Below, piece after piece: positions 1 to 7,514 of a stretch of 12,685 nt of DNA. Position 1 is the first letter of the stretch. Every line of letters begins with the position of its first letter. Made by a program: the position numbers and the translations under genes. Origin of the DNA: Deltaproteobacteria bacterium UBA2385 (GTDB taxonomy: Bacteria; Myxococcota_A; UBA796; UBA2385); NCBI GenBank assembly GCA_002343455.1, contig DDSR01000306.1, positions 1 to 12,685 of the forward strand, in the 5' to 3' direction. The notes below the pieces were generated by a model that worked only from the letters and a program-made list of their open reading frames with translations, searched no databases and was not told where the DNA came from.

Positions 1-5
1 GCAGC

Positions 6-33
6 GGGGGGGAACCTAGAGCGGTTCCCCCCC
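6..33. terminator. Strong GC-rich stem-loop just before the cytochrome operon
   Basis: Perfect 11-bp inverted repeat: GGGGGGGAACC (6-16), a 6-nt loop (17-22), then GGTTCCCCCCC (23-33). Only two T residues follow, so it is not a classical Rho-independent terminator with a U-tract. It could end an upstream gene outside the window, or act as a 5'-leader hairpin, because the Shine-Dalgarno GGAGA of the first cytochrome gene (36-40) follows it directly. The structure is certain; its role is inferred. Confidence 0.5.
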
Positions 34-44
34 TTGGAGACGCT

Positions 45-647
45 GTGAAGCCCCGGCTGATCCCCATCCTGGCCGGGCTGCTCCTGCTGCCCGTGCTCGC
101 TCTAGGTGACGAGCGCGCCGAGATCTTCTCGCGCTTCGACCACGGGCGACACGAGAAGGCGCTGGCCAAGGCCAACGTCTCCTGCGTCTCCTGCCACCAG
201 GTCGGCGCGACCACCCCGACCGGCTGGAGCCGCGAACGCCTGAACGAGGCCTTCCTGGTGGCCCCCGACGCCGCCTGCCACCAGTGCCACGCCCCCGGCG
301 TCGGCGGGCTGGGCGTGGGCGAGGGTCAGCGCGCCGCGACCGGCCGCTGCGCGAGCTGCCACGAGGACATCGAGCCGCCGGTCAGCCACGACGCCGGCTG
401 GCTGGCCCTGCACGGGGCCGACGCCCGCGATCGGCAGTCCAGCTGCTCGGACTGCCACGCCCGCTCCTATTGTGTGGAATGCCACGACCGGCGCGAGACC
501 GCCACCAACGGCTACCATGACGCCTCCTGGCTGACGGTTCACGGGATCGCCTCGCGGGCCGCGCCCGCCAGCTGCGACTCCTGCCACGTCCAGAACGAGT
601 GTGTCGACTGCCACAGCTCGCCCGCGGGCTTCGGGAGGACCCCATGA
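45..647 (+). CDS. Exported heptahaem c-type cytochrome
   Basis: A 200-residue protein that starts at GTG with GGAGA (36-40) four bases upstream. Residues 1-21 form a Sec signal peptide (Lys/Arg, then a Leu-rich core, then a small-residue end), so it is predicted periplasmic. Seven CxxCH haem-attachment motifs lie at residues 47-51, 78-82, 102-106, 134-138, 143-147, 177-181 and 186-190. Residues 115-147 and 158-190 are a direct 33-residue duplication of the form HDAxWLxxHG...CxxCH....CVxCH. This looks like a modular electron-transfer cytochrome, with no enzymatic motif. It is the first gene in the window of a seven-gene coupled run ending in Fe-S, NrfD and 13-haem subunits, so a role in passing electrons from or to that membrane complex is inferred. 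Its stop overlaps the next start (ATGA). The exact cytochrome family is not identified. Confidence 0.9.
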   Translation: MKPRLIPILAGLLLLPVLALGDERAEIFSRFDHGRHEKALAKANVSCVSCHQVGATTPTGWSRERLNEAFLVAPDAACHQCHAPGVGGLGVGEGQRAATGRCASCHEDIEPPVSHDAGWLALHGADARDRQSSCSDCHARSYCVECHDRRETATNGYHDASWLTVHGIASRAAPASCDSCHVQNECVDCHSSPAGFGRTP

Positions 648-934
648 TCCTCCTCCTCGCCCTCTTCGCTTGCGGCAGCGACGACCCCTGCGCCGGGCGC
701 CGCGACCTCAGCAGCTCCCCCGCCGGGCTGGACCTGACGGCCGAGGAGCACCCCGAAGGCTGGGGCCGCCAGGACTGCTTCCAGTGCCACCAGCGCTGGA
801 CCATCCACACCACGACCTGCATGGAAGGAGTCGAGCTGGACACGGCCGCCTTCGAGGTCAGCGACGAAGCATCCTGCGTGGCCTGCCACGGCGCCAATGG
901 CGTGGCCGCCTGGGCCCCCGCGGAGGACGAGTGA
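644..934 (+). CDS. Small dihaem cytochrome c lipoprotein
   Basis: A 96-residue protein. ATG 644 overlaps the previous TGA (ATGA) and has a good Shine-Dalgarno, GGGAGGA (633-639). A longer in-frame GTG at 599 would give a less plausible N-terminus. The N-terminus MILLLALFAC is an extremely short lipoprotein-type signal: Cys10 would be the lipidated residue, Phe at -2 is unusual, and there is no positive charge. Two CxxCH motifs lie at residues 45-49 and 78-82; Cys16 and Cys59 are non-haem cysteines and could pair. It is probably a small electron carrier tethered to a membrane, working with the neighbouring cytochromes. Lipidation is inferred from the signal only. Confidence 0.82.
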   Translation: MILLLALFACGSDDPCAGRRDLSSSPAGLDLTAEEHPEGWGRQDCFQCHQRWTIHTTTCMEGVELDTAAFEVSDEASCVACHGANGVAAWAPAEDE

Positions 935-1839
935 GACACCCCCTCCTCCTGGTTCTGGGCCTCGCCCTCAGCGCCTGCGTGCCGGCCACCGGCGCGACCC
1001 GCTCCTCGCCCCACGGCTCGACGACGGCCTGCCTGTCCTGCCACGTCGACACCTCGGGCACGACCTTCATCGGGGGCAGCGACACCGCCTCCTGCAAGAC
1101 CTGCCACGCCGACGAGCCTCACCAGGTCGGCATCCCGCCGGTTCGCGCGCACATCCCCGAGCTCTTCCCGCTGGTCGACGGCAAGGTCGCCTGCCAGACC
1201 TGCCACGACGAGCCGGCCTGCGACGGCTCCCCGATGGACCCGGCCAACCCCGACTTCTTCCGGGGAGGGCCCTACCCCAAGATCGGCCAGCTCTGCGCGC
1301 AGTGCCACCAGGAGACGGCCCTGGACCGCTTCGACCCGCACACGGCGATGCGCTCCGAGCTGGCGGCGACCCGGGACGACGCCTGCCTGTACTGCCACGA
1401 GACGAAGCCCGAGGACGGCGCCGCGCGGGAGAGCTTGAAGCTGCCGGGCGTGGACACCTGCCGGAGCTGCCACTTCGAGAGCTCTCACGCGGGATCGGGC
1501 GAGCATATGATCGAGCTCGACGCCAAGACCGCGGCGAAGGCGACGAAGGCCGGGCTGCCCCTGGCCGAGGGCGATCGCGTGACCTGCGCGACCTGCCATG
1601 ATCCCCACCCCTCGGGCACGACCGAGTCCTCCAAGGCCCGCGCCGACTGGAGCCAGGAGCGCGCCGTGAGCGAGCCCTGGGAGCGCGATGTGCTGCGCCC
1701 GGCCCTGCTCGAGCGCGCCGGCAGCAACGGGTCTCCGGTGCTCACGGGCCACGACATGCTTCGGCTCTCGCTGGGAGACGGCAGCCTCTGTTGGTCTTGC
1801 CACGACGCCGGTCCTTCTCGAAAGGGAGAGAAGCGATGA
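931..1839 (+). CDS. Octahaem cytochrome c lipoprotein
   Basis: A 302-residue protein starting at GTG 931, which overlaps the previous stop (GTGA); Shine-Dalgarno GGAGG lies at 922-926. The N-terminus has Arg and His, a Leu-rich core and a good lipobox LSAC, with Cys16 lipidated. Eight CxxCH motifs are at residues 34-38, 55-59, 88-92, 122-126, 152-156, 177-181, 219-223 and 287-291. The last is separated from the rest by about 60 residues without haem (224-286), which may be a docking or linker element. Extra histidines (CHDPH near 223, HxxxH elements) could supply distal haem ligands. No catalytic motif of nitrite, hydroxylamine or tetrathionate reductases is recognisable, so an electron-wire role beside the NrfD/Fe-S module is the conservative reading. 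Confidence 0.9.
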   Translation: MRHPLLLVLGLALSACVPATGATRSSPHGSTTACLSCHVDTSGTTFIGGSDTASCKTCHADEPHQVGIPPVRAHIPELFPLVDGKVACQTCHDEPACDGSPMDPANPDFFRGGPYPKIGQLCAQCHQETALDRFDPHTAMRSELAATRDDACLYCHETKPEDGAARESLKLPGVDTCRSCHFESSHAGSGEHMIELDAKTAAKATKAGLPLAEGDRVTCATCHDPHPSGTTESSKARADWSQERAVSEPWERDVLRPALLERAGSNGSPVLTGHDMLRLSLGDGSLCWSCHDAGPSRKGEKR

Positions 1840-2411
1840 GCTCTCTTGTCCTGCTGCTGGCCCTCGTCGCCTGCGACCGTGGCTACTCCGATCCCAGCCG
1901 GGAGCTCGCCCCCGCGGCCCCTGCGGGCGAGCCCCAGGCGATCACCATCCGCAAGCCGCCGGCCGTGGGGGTCTGGAAGGCGCCGCTCTCCGACGACCCC
2001 GACCGGGATCCCGATCTGCCCGAGAGCGCCACCTGCGGGACCTGTCATGGCCCCGAGCCCGAGCTGGAGATCGTGGTCGAGCCGGGCGAGCCCTTCCACA
2101 CCAACATCGAGGTCGAGCACGGCACGCTGACCTGCGACCACTGCCACGACAAGGACCGCACGCTGCTTCGCGAAGCCAACGGGACCAAGCACGACTTCAG
2201 CGAGGTCGCGCAGCTCTGCGCACAATGCCATGGCCCGACCGCCAAGGCCTACGAGAACGGCGCCCATGGGGGTATGAACGGCTACTGGGACCTCAGCCAG
2301 GGGCCCCGGACCAAGAACAACTGCGTGGACTGCCATCCGGCGCATGCACCGGACTTCGGTCAGGTGATGCCCGTGCATCCTCCTCGCGACCGACACATGG
2401 GGAACCACTGA
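1836..2411 (+). CDS. Tetrahaem cytochrome c lipoprotein
   Basis: A 191-residue protein. ATG 1836 overlaps the previous TGA (ATGA), with Shine-Dalgarno GGGAGAG at 1824-1830. The short signal ends in lipobox LVAC (Cys13). A Pro/Ala-rich tether (about residues 20-60) leads to four CxxCH motifs at residues 67-71, 100-104, 128-132 and 163-167. A His-containing C-terminal tail (HPPRDRH) follows the last haem. It lies immediately upstream of the Tat-exported ferredoxin subunit, overlapping it by one base (TGATG). Small cytochromes in this position in NrfD-type complexes normally take electrons from, or give them to, the Fe-S subunit. This assignment is by context; the protein itself shows only haem-binding features. 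Confidence 0.9.
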   Translation: MSSLVLLLALVACDRGYSDPSRELAPAAPAGEPQAITIRKPPAVGVWKAPLSDDPDRDPDLPESATCGTCHGPEPELEIVVEPGEPFHTNIEVEHGTLTCDHCHDKDRTLLREANGTKHDFSEVAQLCAQCHGPTAKAYENGAHGGMNGYWDLSQGPRTKNNCVDCHPAHAPDFGQVMPVHPPRDRHMGNH

Positions 2412-3313
2412 TGGACGACACCTCCCGCCGCACGGCCATGAAGCTCGGAGGCGCGACCCTCGGGGCCGCCGCATTCGCCCGCTCGATCGCCCCCCTGACC
2501 GAGTGGGTCCCCACCCTCTCCTCCGAGGAGTTCCTGCAGAAGCACTACAAGGAGCTCAGCCGGGAAGAGATGGAGACGGTCCTCCGTCGGGTCGAGGCGA
2601 TGACCCTCGAAGAGTACGGAGCCGAGGTCACGGTGCAGGACATCCGCCCCATGGACGGAGTCCAGTTCGGCTACGCGCTGAACCTCTCGACCTGCGTGGG
2701 CTGCCGCAAGTGCGCCGAGGCCTGCCACAACGAGAACAACCACGACCGCTCCACCAACCAGAGCTACATCCGGGTCCTGGAGATGACCAAGGGCAGCGTC
2801 TCGTTGGACCTGTCTTCCGTCGAGTACGACCACGCCGTGCCGGCCGAAGACAAGTACTACATGCCGGTGCAGTGCCACCAGTGCGACAACGCCCCCTGCG
2901 TCACCGCCTGCCCGATCGAGGCCACTTGGAAGGAGGCCGACGGCATCGTGGTCGTCGACTACGACTGGTGCATCGGGTGCCGCTACTGCGAAGCCGCCTG
3001 CCCCTACCACGCCCGTCGCTTCAACTTCACCAAGCCCGAGATCCCTGCCGAGGAGATCAACCCCGACCAGGCCTACCTCTCCAACCGCATCCGGCCCGTC
3101 GGTGTGGTGGAGAAGTGTACCTTCTGCCTGCATCGGACCCGGGTGGGTCGCCTCCCCGCATGCCTGGAGGCCTGCCCCGCCGGCTCCCGCGTCTTCGGCA
3201 ACCTGCTGGACCCCAAGAGCGAGATCCGCTGGATCATCGAGAACACCCGGGTCTTCGTCCTGAAAGAGGACGTCGGCACCCAGCCGCGCTTCTTCTACTT
3301 CTTCGACTCGTAG
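2411..3313 (+). CDS. Tat-exported 4x[4Fe-4S] ferredoxin subunit (NrfC/DsrO/PsrB type)
   Basis: A 300-residue protein. The N-terminus carries a twin-arginine signal, SRRTAMKLGG, followed by an Ala-rich core, so the folded Fe-S protein is predicted to be exported. Sixteen cysteines form four cluster sites: C95/C98/C101/C105, C155/C158/C163/C167, C187/C190/C193/C197 and C236/C239/C251/C255. This is the standard layout of the electron-transfer subunit of NrfD-type and CISM complexes. It is expected to sit on the periplasmic face of the membrane subunit encoded next and relay electrons between quinone and the c-type cytochromes. The start ATG overlaps the previous TGA by one base. Closest known analogues by architecture are DsrO, NrfC and Geobacter CbcT; which one cannot be settled without a tree. 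Confidence 0.94.
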   Translation: MDDTSRRTAMKLGGATLGAAAFARSIAPLTEWVPTLSSEEFLQKHYKELSREEMETVLRRVEAMTLEEYGAEVTVQDIRPMDGVQFGYALNLSTCVGCRKCAEACHNENNHDRSTNQSYIRVLEMTKGSVSLDLSSVEYDHAVPAEDKYYMPVQCHQCDNAPCVTACPIEATWKEADGIVVVDYDWCIGCRYCEAACPYHARRFNFTKPEIPAEEINPDQAYLSNRIRPVGVVEKCTFCLHRTRVGRLPACLEACPAGSRVFGNLLDPKSEIRWIIENTRVFVLKEDVGTQPRFFYFFDS

Positions 3314-3319
3314 GTGCGC

Positions 3320-4588
3320 ATGGACCCCTCCTCGACACCCAAGGCCGCGTCGCCGAGCCTGGCACGCCACGCCATCACCTACCCCCGCTTCTTGTGGAAG
3401 GCGCTGGGGGTAGCGACCGATGGTGGCGTGCCCTTCTACCTGTGGATGACCGTGCTCACGGCGGTCTTCCTGGTCGGGATGAACGCCTGGTCGCACCAGA
3501 TCGTGAACGGAATGGGCGTCACGAACCTGACGGACCACGTCTCCTGGGGCATCTACATCGGCAACTTCACCTATATGGAGGGCATCGCCGCCGGCGCGGT
3601 GATGATGGTCATCCCGGCCTTCCTGTACCGCGACCGCAAGATGTACGACGTGGTCATCATCGGCCAGATCCTGGCCATCGCCGCGATCATCGCCACGCTG
3701 GCCTTCGTCGTCGTCGACCTGGGCCGCATCGACCGATCCTGGCACCTGATCCCCGGCATCGGGCGCTTCAATTGGCCCATCTCGATGCTGTCCTGGGACG
3801 TCGTGGTGCTCAACGGCTACCTGCTGCTGAACCTGCACGTCGTCGGCTACATGCTCTACTCGCGCTTCCAGAACCGTGAGCCCACGCGGGCCTTCTACCT
3901 GCCCTTCGTCATCTTCACGATCATCTGGACCATCTTCACCCTGTCGGTCTGCGCCTTCCTCTACACCGGCCTGGGCGGCCGCCCCTACTGGAACAACGCC
4001 ATCCTGGGGCCGCGCTTCATCATCAGCTCCTTCGTGACCGGTCCGGCATTCCTGGTGCTGGCCCTGCAGATCATCCGGCGTACCACCAGGTTCCACGTCG
4101 GCGACGCCCCGATCAACACCTTGATCAAGGTGCTGCGGGTGACCGTGCTGGCCAACCTCTTCATGGTCATGCACGAGGTCTTCGCCGAGCTGTACACCGG
4201 CACCGCGCACGGCGCCTCGGCCCAGTACCTGTACTTCGGACTGCACGGCCACGACGCGCTGGTCCCGTGGATCTGGACCGCCATGGCCTTCAACGCCATC
4301 GCCGCCCTCCTGCTGCTCTTCACCAATGAGCGGACCCACCTGCTGCGCATCGACGTCGCCTGCGTGCTGCTGCTGATCGGCATCTGGATCGAGAAGGCGA
4401 TGGCCCTGATCATCCCGGCCTTCGTTCCCAGCACGCTGCACGAGATCGTCGAGTACCTGCCAAACGCCCTGGAGTGGAAGGTCTCCCTGGGCCTCTTCGC
4501 CCTCGGCCTGATGATCTTCACGCTGGGCGTGAAGCTGGCCGTCGCGGTGTTCACCGGCGAGATGAAGGCGGAAGGCGCTCCCCGATGA
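3320..4588 (+). CDS. NrfD/PsrC-family quinone-interacting membrane subunit
   Basis: A 422-residue polytopic membrane protein from ATG 3320. That start is preferred because AGGTG at 3312-3316 can serve as Shine-Dalgarno; GTG 3314, directly after the previous stop, would add two residues. About ten hydrophobic segments are visible, near residues 38-56, 75-103, 111-134, 158-180, 192-215, 230-252, 270-291, 313-334, 343-366 and 386-412. This matches the 10-helix DsrP/HybB-like branch of the NrfD family rather than the 8-helix branch. Recognisable elements include WGIYIGNF with following MEGIAAG, SWDVVVLNGY, WNNAILGPRF, and IEKAMALIIPAF before a conserved LHEIVEYLP. NrfD-type subunits oxidise or reduce (mena)quinol and carry no haem. 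It pairs with the preceding Fe-S gene. Confidence 0.94.
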   Translation: MDPSSTPKAASPSLARHAITYPRFLWKALGVATDGGVPFYLWMTVLTAVFLVGMNAWSHQIVNGMGVTNLTDHVSWGIYIGNFTYMEGIAAGAVMMVIPAFLYRDRKMYDVVIIGQILAIAAIIATLAFVVVDLGRIDRSWHLIPGIGRFNWPISMLSWDVVVLNGYLLLNLHVVGYMLYSRFQNREPTRAFYLPFVIFTIIWTIFTLSVCAFLYTGLGGRPYWNNAILGPRFIISSFVTGPAFLVLALQIIRRTTRFHVGDAPINTLIKVLRVTVLANLFMVMHEVFAELYTGTAHGASAQYLYFGLHGHDALVPWIWTAMAFNAIAALLLLFTNERTHLLRIDVACVLLLIGIWIEKAMALIIPAFVPSTLHEIVEYLPNALEWKVSLGLFALGLMIFTLGVKLAVAVFTGEMKAEGAPR

Positions 4589-6114
4589 CCGAGACCCGCG
4601 ACCGCCTCACCATCGCGCTGGCCGTGGCGGCGGCGCTCGCCGTCGTAGGCTTCGTCTGGGGCACCAGCTCCTTCGACTATGAGCTCGAGACGCCGCTCAC
4701 CATCCGCGAGCTGCCCACCAGCGAGACCATCCCCAGCGCCCGCAGCTACGCCGAGCTGGGGGGGATCCCGTCTGGGGACGAGGCCGCGACCTCCTGCCTG
4801 GACTGTCACGAGGAGCGGGTCGCACAGACGGGCGCTGGCCGGATGACGGAGCACCCCTTCGGGATGGTGCTGCCCCCGGGCACCGACCTGGCCCGCCTGG
4901 TCCTGGCCGGGAGCCAGCTCCCGCTCAACGAGGACGGGCAGGCCACGATGAGCTGCCGGACCTGCCACAAGCCTCACCACAGCGAGAAGGAGGCCGAGCT
5001 GATCCGCCTGGAGAACGGCGCCGACCTCTGCCTGGTCTGCCATGGCGCCCAGGGCCCCCGACGCAGCGATCACCCCGTCTCGGGGACGGTCTCGGGCGCC
5101 ACCGCGGCGGCCATCCTGGCCATGGACGGCGACCCCTCGGGCGGCCTGGGCTGCAACAGCTGCCACGTCGCGCACGCCGCCTCCTCGGGCAGCCTGCTGC
5201 GCACCCCGGACGGCGGCACCGGCTCCTGCCAGTCCTGCCACAAGGAGCAGTCCCGCGCCATGGGCACCACCGGTCACGGCGGCCAGGTCTGCTCGGACTG
5301 CCACGGCATGCACGACAAGGTCGCCATCGCCGGCAAGGGAGCGGCCGCGGCCGAGGCCCAGGACCAGCCCTGCATGGACTGCCACACCACCGGCGGAAAG
5401 ACCGGCCAGATCAGCCTGAAGAGCGGCCACCCGATGAACGTGGCCCTGACCGCCGCGATGCAGAGCCAGGGGCAGAGTGGCTCGTTCGGCGGCTCGGTCG
5501 GCTGCTCGGACTGCCACATCACCCACGGCACCAGCCAGAACCTGCTCCGGGCGGCCTCTACGGGCGAGAGCTGCACCACCTGCCACAGCGAGCAGCGCAG
5601 CCTGGTCGGCACCAGCCACGACGCCGCCGTCGTCGCGATCGGCGGCCAGAGTCAGACCTGCCTCTCCTGCCACCCGGTCCACGGCAGCTCGAAGCTCCCC
5701 TCCCCTCCGGCCGAGGCCAACCCGGCCAGCGGGACCTGCCTGTCCTGCCACGACGGGCGCACCACGGCCAGCAAGGTCGAGGAGTGGTCGCACCCCTCGG
5801 GCGTGCTGCTGACCGTCGGCGGCCTGCCCTTCCGCTACTCCGGATCGGTGCCCTACTTCTCGCCCGACGGGAACCCGACCACCAACCGCGAGATCGGCGA
5901 GATCACCTGCCAGACCTGCCACGATCCGCACCGCTGGAAGCACGGCTCGGACCTGGCCCCGGGCGCGGTCGAGGGCACCGAGCAGGACAGCTTCCTGCGC
6001 GACCCCGACAAGGTGGTGGAGTTCTGTTCGGTCTGTCACGGCCCCGAAGGCCGCCCCCAGTTCCTGTTCTTCCACTCCGAGAAGTACCGGAAGCAGACCG
6101 CGTCGACGCCCTAA
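4585..6114 (+). CDS. Membrane-anchored 13-haem c-type cytochrome
   Basis: A 509-residue protein starting at ATG 4585, overlapping the NrfD stop (ATGA). Residues 8-26 are an uncleaved-looking hydrophobic anchor, leaving a large periplasmic domain. Thirteen CxxCH motifs lie at residues 71, 124, 149, 190, 215, 236, 263, 307, 330, 359, 385, 442 and 481 (first Cys). The chain is modular: a unit with an HP element, CxxCHxxH, a Leu-Arg element and a second CxxCH recurs about four times. The middle two units each carry two further haems. This is the doubled-CXXCH style of large electron-transfer cytochromes. As last gene after Fe-S and NrfD it is probably the main electron exit or entry of the complex. 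It ends inside a tail-to-tail overlap with the opposite gene. Confidence 0.94.
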   Translation: MTETRDRLTIALAVAAALAVVGFVWGTSSFDYELETPLTIRELPTSETIPSARSYAELGGIPSGDEAATSCLDCHEERVAQTGAGRMTEHPFGMVLPPGTDLARLVLAGSQLPLNEDGQATMSCRTCHKPHHSEKEAELIRLENGADLCLVCHGAQGPRRSDHPVSGTVSGATAAAILAMDGDPSGGLGCNSCHVAHAASSGSLLRTPDGGTGSCQSCHKEQSRAMGTTGHGGQVCSDCHGMHDKVAIAGKGAAAAEAQDQPCMDCHTTGGKTGQISLKSGHPMNVALTAAMQSQGQSGSFGGSVGCSDCHITHGTSQNLLRAASTGESCTTCHSEQRSLVGTSHDAAVVAIGGQSQTCLSCHPVHGSSKLPSPPAEANPASGTCLSCHDGRTTASKVEEWSHPSGVLLTVGGLPFRYSGSVPYFSPDGNPTTNREIGEITCQTCHDPHRWKHGSDLAPGAVEGTEQDSFLRDPDKVVEFCSVCHGPEGRPQFLFFHSEKYRKQTASTP

Positions 6115-7514
6115 CGGCGGTACGACCGGTACAGCGGATCCCCCACGAACACCATCATCCACAGGCCGACCCGGGTGCTCTCGTAGGCGGCCTCGCCGAA
6201 GCTGGCCCCCTCGCGCAAGAAGCGGAAGAGCTGGTCGTACTCGGGCATGCCCGCGACATAGGGCTCGTTGACCGCCCCGAAGGTCGCGGTGATCCCGCGC
6301 TGCAAGGCGCTGCCGGACCAGGTCCCCTCGGCCCGGATGTCGCAGGCGCTGCAGGAGTCCAGGTGTCCGCCGACGGCCCCGGGCGCCCAGGTGAAGGCGT
6401 CGTTGTAGTTGTAGTAGCTGTACCAGCCGGCGTAGTACAGGGCGTCCGGGCAGTCGGTCAGGGCGGGCTCGGTGCCGAACTCCTCGGCGTTGCCGTCCCA
6501 GACCACCTCGTACCAGTCCAGCTCCTCGAACAGTGTGCGGGTGCCCCACATATTCCACTCGCCCGACTCGTAGCTGCCGAACTCGTCGGTGGTCGGCGGG
6601 CTGTCCCCGTAGCGCCCATCGACGTAGACGACGCCGTCGAGCAGCCCCTCCTCGGCCAGGCTCATGGCGACCGCCGTGCGCTCCACGAGGTCGATCGAGG
6701 CCTCGGCCGAGGCGCCGTCGATACGGCTGACCAGGTAGTAGGGATCGCCCCCCTCTCGCCACTCTCCAAAAGGCACATAGGGGTCGTACACCCCCGCGAA
6801 GCTGTCCCCCTCCTGCCAGAGGGGGTTCCAGACCGCCTCCCGGGCCGTCGCCGAGGCCTCCCCGAAGACCATCAGGGCGTCCAGGCTGACGGTGGCCTTG
6901 GAGCCCGAACCGGAGATGTCGTCGATCCGGTCGGAGACCTTGTAGGGCACCCCGTAGACCGGAACGAGGTAGTGCACCTGCGGGCCGACGAGGTCGATGC
7001 AGGCCTGCACCTCGCCCAGGAAGCTGGCGATGTCGGCGCCGGCCAGGGTGACGCTCTGTTCACTCTCGACGCCGCAGAGGGCCTCGGCCGAGAGGGCGTG
7101 CATCGCGGAGTAGGCCTGGGCCACCTCCAGCGAGCCCTCCACCGCCGGGTTGTAGAGCACGACCACCCGGTCGACCTCCTCGAAGCCCACCGCGACGCTG
7201 CCCTCGGCCTGCAGCTCGGGACAGCCCTCGGCCGCCGCGCGGGCCACCACGCTCACCTCGACGTCGAGGTGGGTGGCGAGGTCCTCGGGCACCGTCCACA
7301 GCCCATCGGCGACCTCGCCCTCGCCCACCTCCCACTCAGGCTGGAGCGCGGCCTGGCTGCCGTCGATGGACCAGCCCAGGGCGACGGTCTCGCCGGGCCG
7401 CACCCGCTCCGGGAGGTCGATCAGCAGCGAGGCGGGGCAGGTGATCTCGGTCCCGCCGCTGTCCGCCGGCACCTTCTCGACGCAGGAGAGGAGGAGGAGG
7501 AGGATGGGGCTCAC
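6111..7514 (-). CDS. TIGR03790-like lipoprotein of unknown function
   Basis: A 467-residue protein starting at GTG 7514, which overlaps the previous gene's stop (GTGA). The N-terminus MSPILLLLLSC is a minimal lipoprotein signal (Cys11). Residues 27-110 look like an Ig-like or beta-rich leader domain. From VVVLYNP (117-123) onward it carries elements I recognise from the TIGR03790 family: YLVPVYGVPYKV (182-193), NYNDAFTWAPGAVGGHL (369-385), GITATFGAVNEPYVAG (407-422), then EGASFGEAAYES and a terminal VGDPLYRSY. No biochemical function is established for that family. Cys388 and Cys391 (SCSAC) and Cys354 could form disulfides in the oxidising periplasm. It is the last gene of a three-gene minus-strand set, with no room for its own terminator before the opposing cytochrome gene. 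The family call rests on memory of its motifs. Confidence 0.88.
   Translation of the reverse strand: MSPILLLLLSCVEKVPADSGGTEITCPASLLIDLPERVRPGETVALGWSIDGSQAALQPEWEVGEGEVADGLWTVPEDLATHLDVEVSVVARAAAEGCPELQAEGSVAVGFEEVDRVVVLYNPAVEGSLEVAQAYSAMHALSAEALCGVESEQSVTLAGADIASFLGEVQACIDLVGPQVHYLVPVYGVPYKVSDRIDDISGSGSKATVSLDALMVFGEASATAREAVWNPLWQEGDSFAGVYDPYVPFGEWREGGDPYYLVSRIDGASAEASIDLVERTAVAMSLAEEGLLDGVVYVDGRYGDSPPTTDEFGSYESGEWNMWGTRTLFEELDWYEVVWDGNAEEFGTEPALTDCPDALYYAGWYSYYNYNDAFTWAPGAVGGHLDSCSACDIRAEGTWSGSALQRGITATFGAVNEPYVAGMPEYDQLFRFLREGASFGEAAYESTRVGLWMMVFVGDPLYRSYRR

Noticed and set aside
601..930. N-terminal extension of the octahaem cytochrome to an in-frame GTG at 601
   Set aside because: Residues before GTG 931 are Pro/Arg-rich shadow of the dihaem gene; GTG 931 has a Shine-Dalgarno, a stop/start overlap and a proper lipobox.
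382..1803. 473-codon minus-strand ORF
   Set aside because: It is opposite three cytochrome genes with 17 CxxCH motifs between them and shows no domain or start signal.
2360..4441. 693-codon minus-strand ORF
   Set aside because: It is opposite the ferredoxin and NrfD genes, and the His/Asp/Val-rich product mirrors their codons.
4585..6114. Repeated CxxCH-coding DNA considered as a CRISPR-like or tandem repeat array
   Set aside because: The repeat is at protein level with irregular spacing and diverged bases; there are no regular spacers.
3985..6762. 925-codon minus-strand ORF opposite the 13-haem gene
   Set aside because: It is antisense to unmistakable cytochrome and NrfD coding sequence, and its product is Arg/Gly/Ala-rich with no motif. 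Long antisense ORFs are expected at this GC content.
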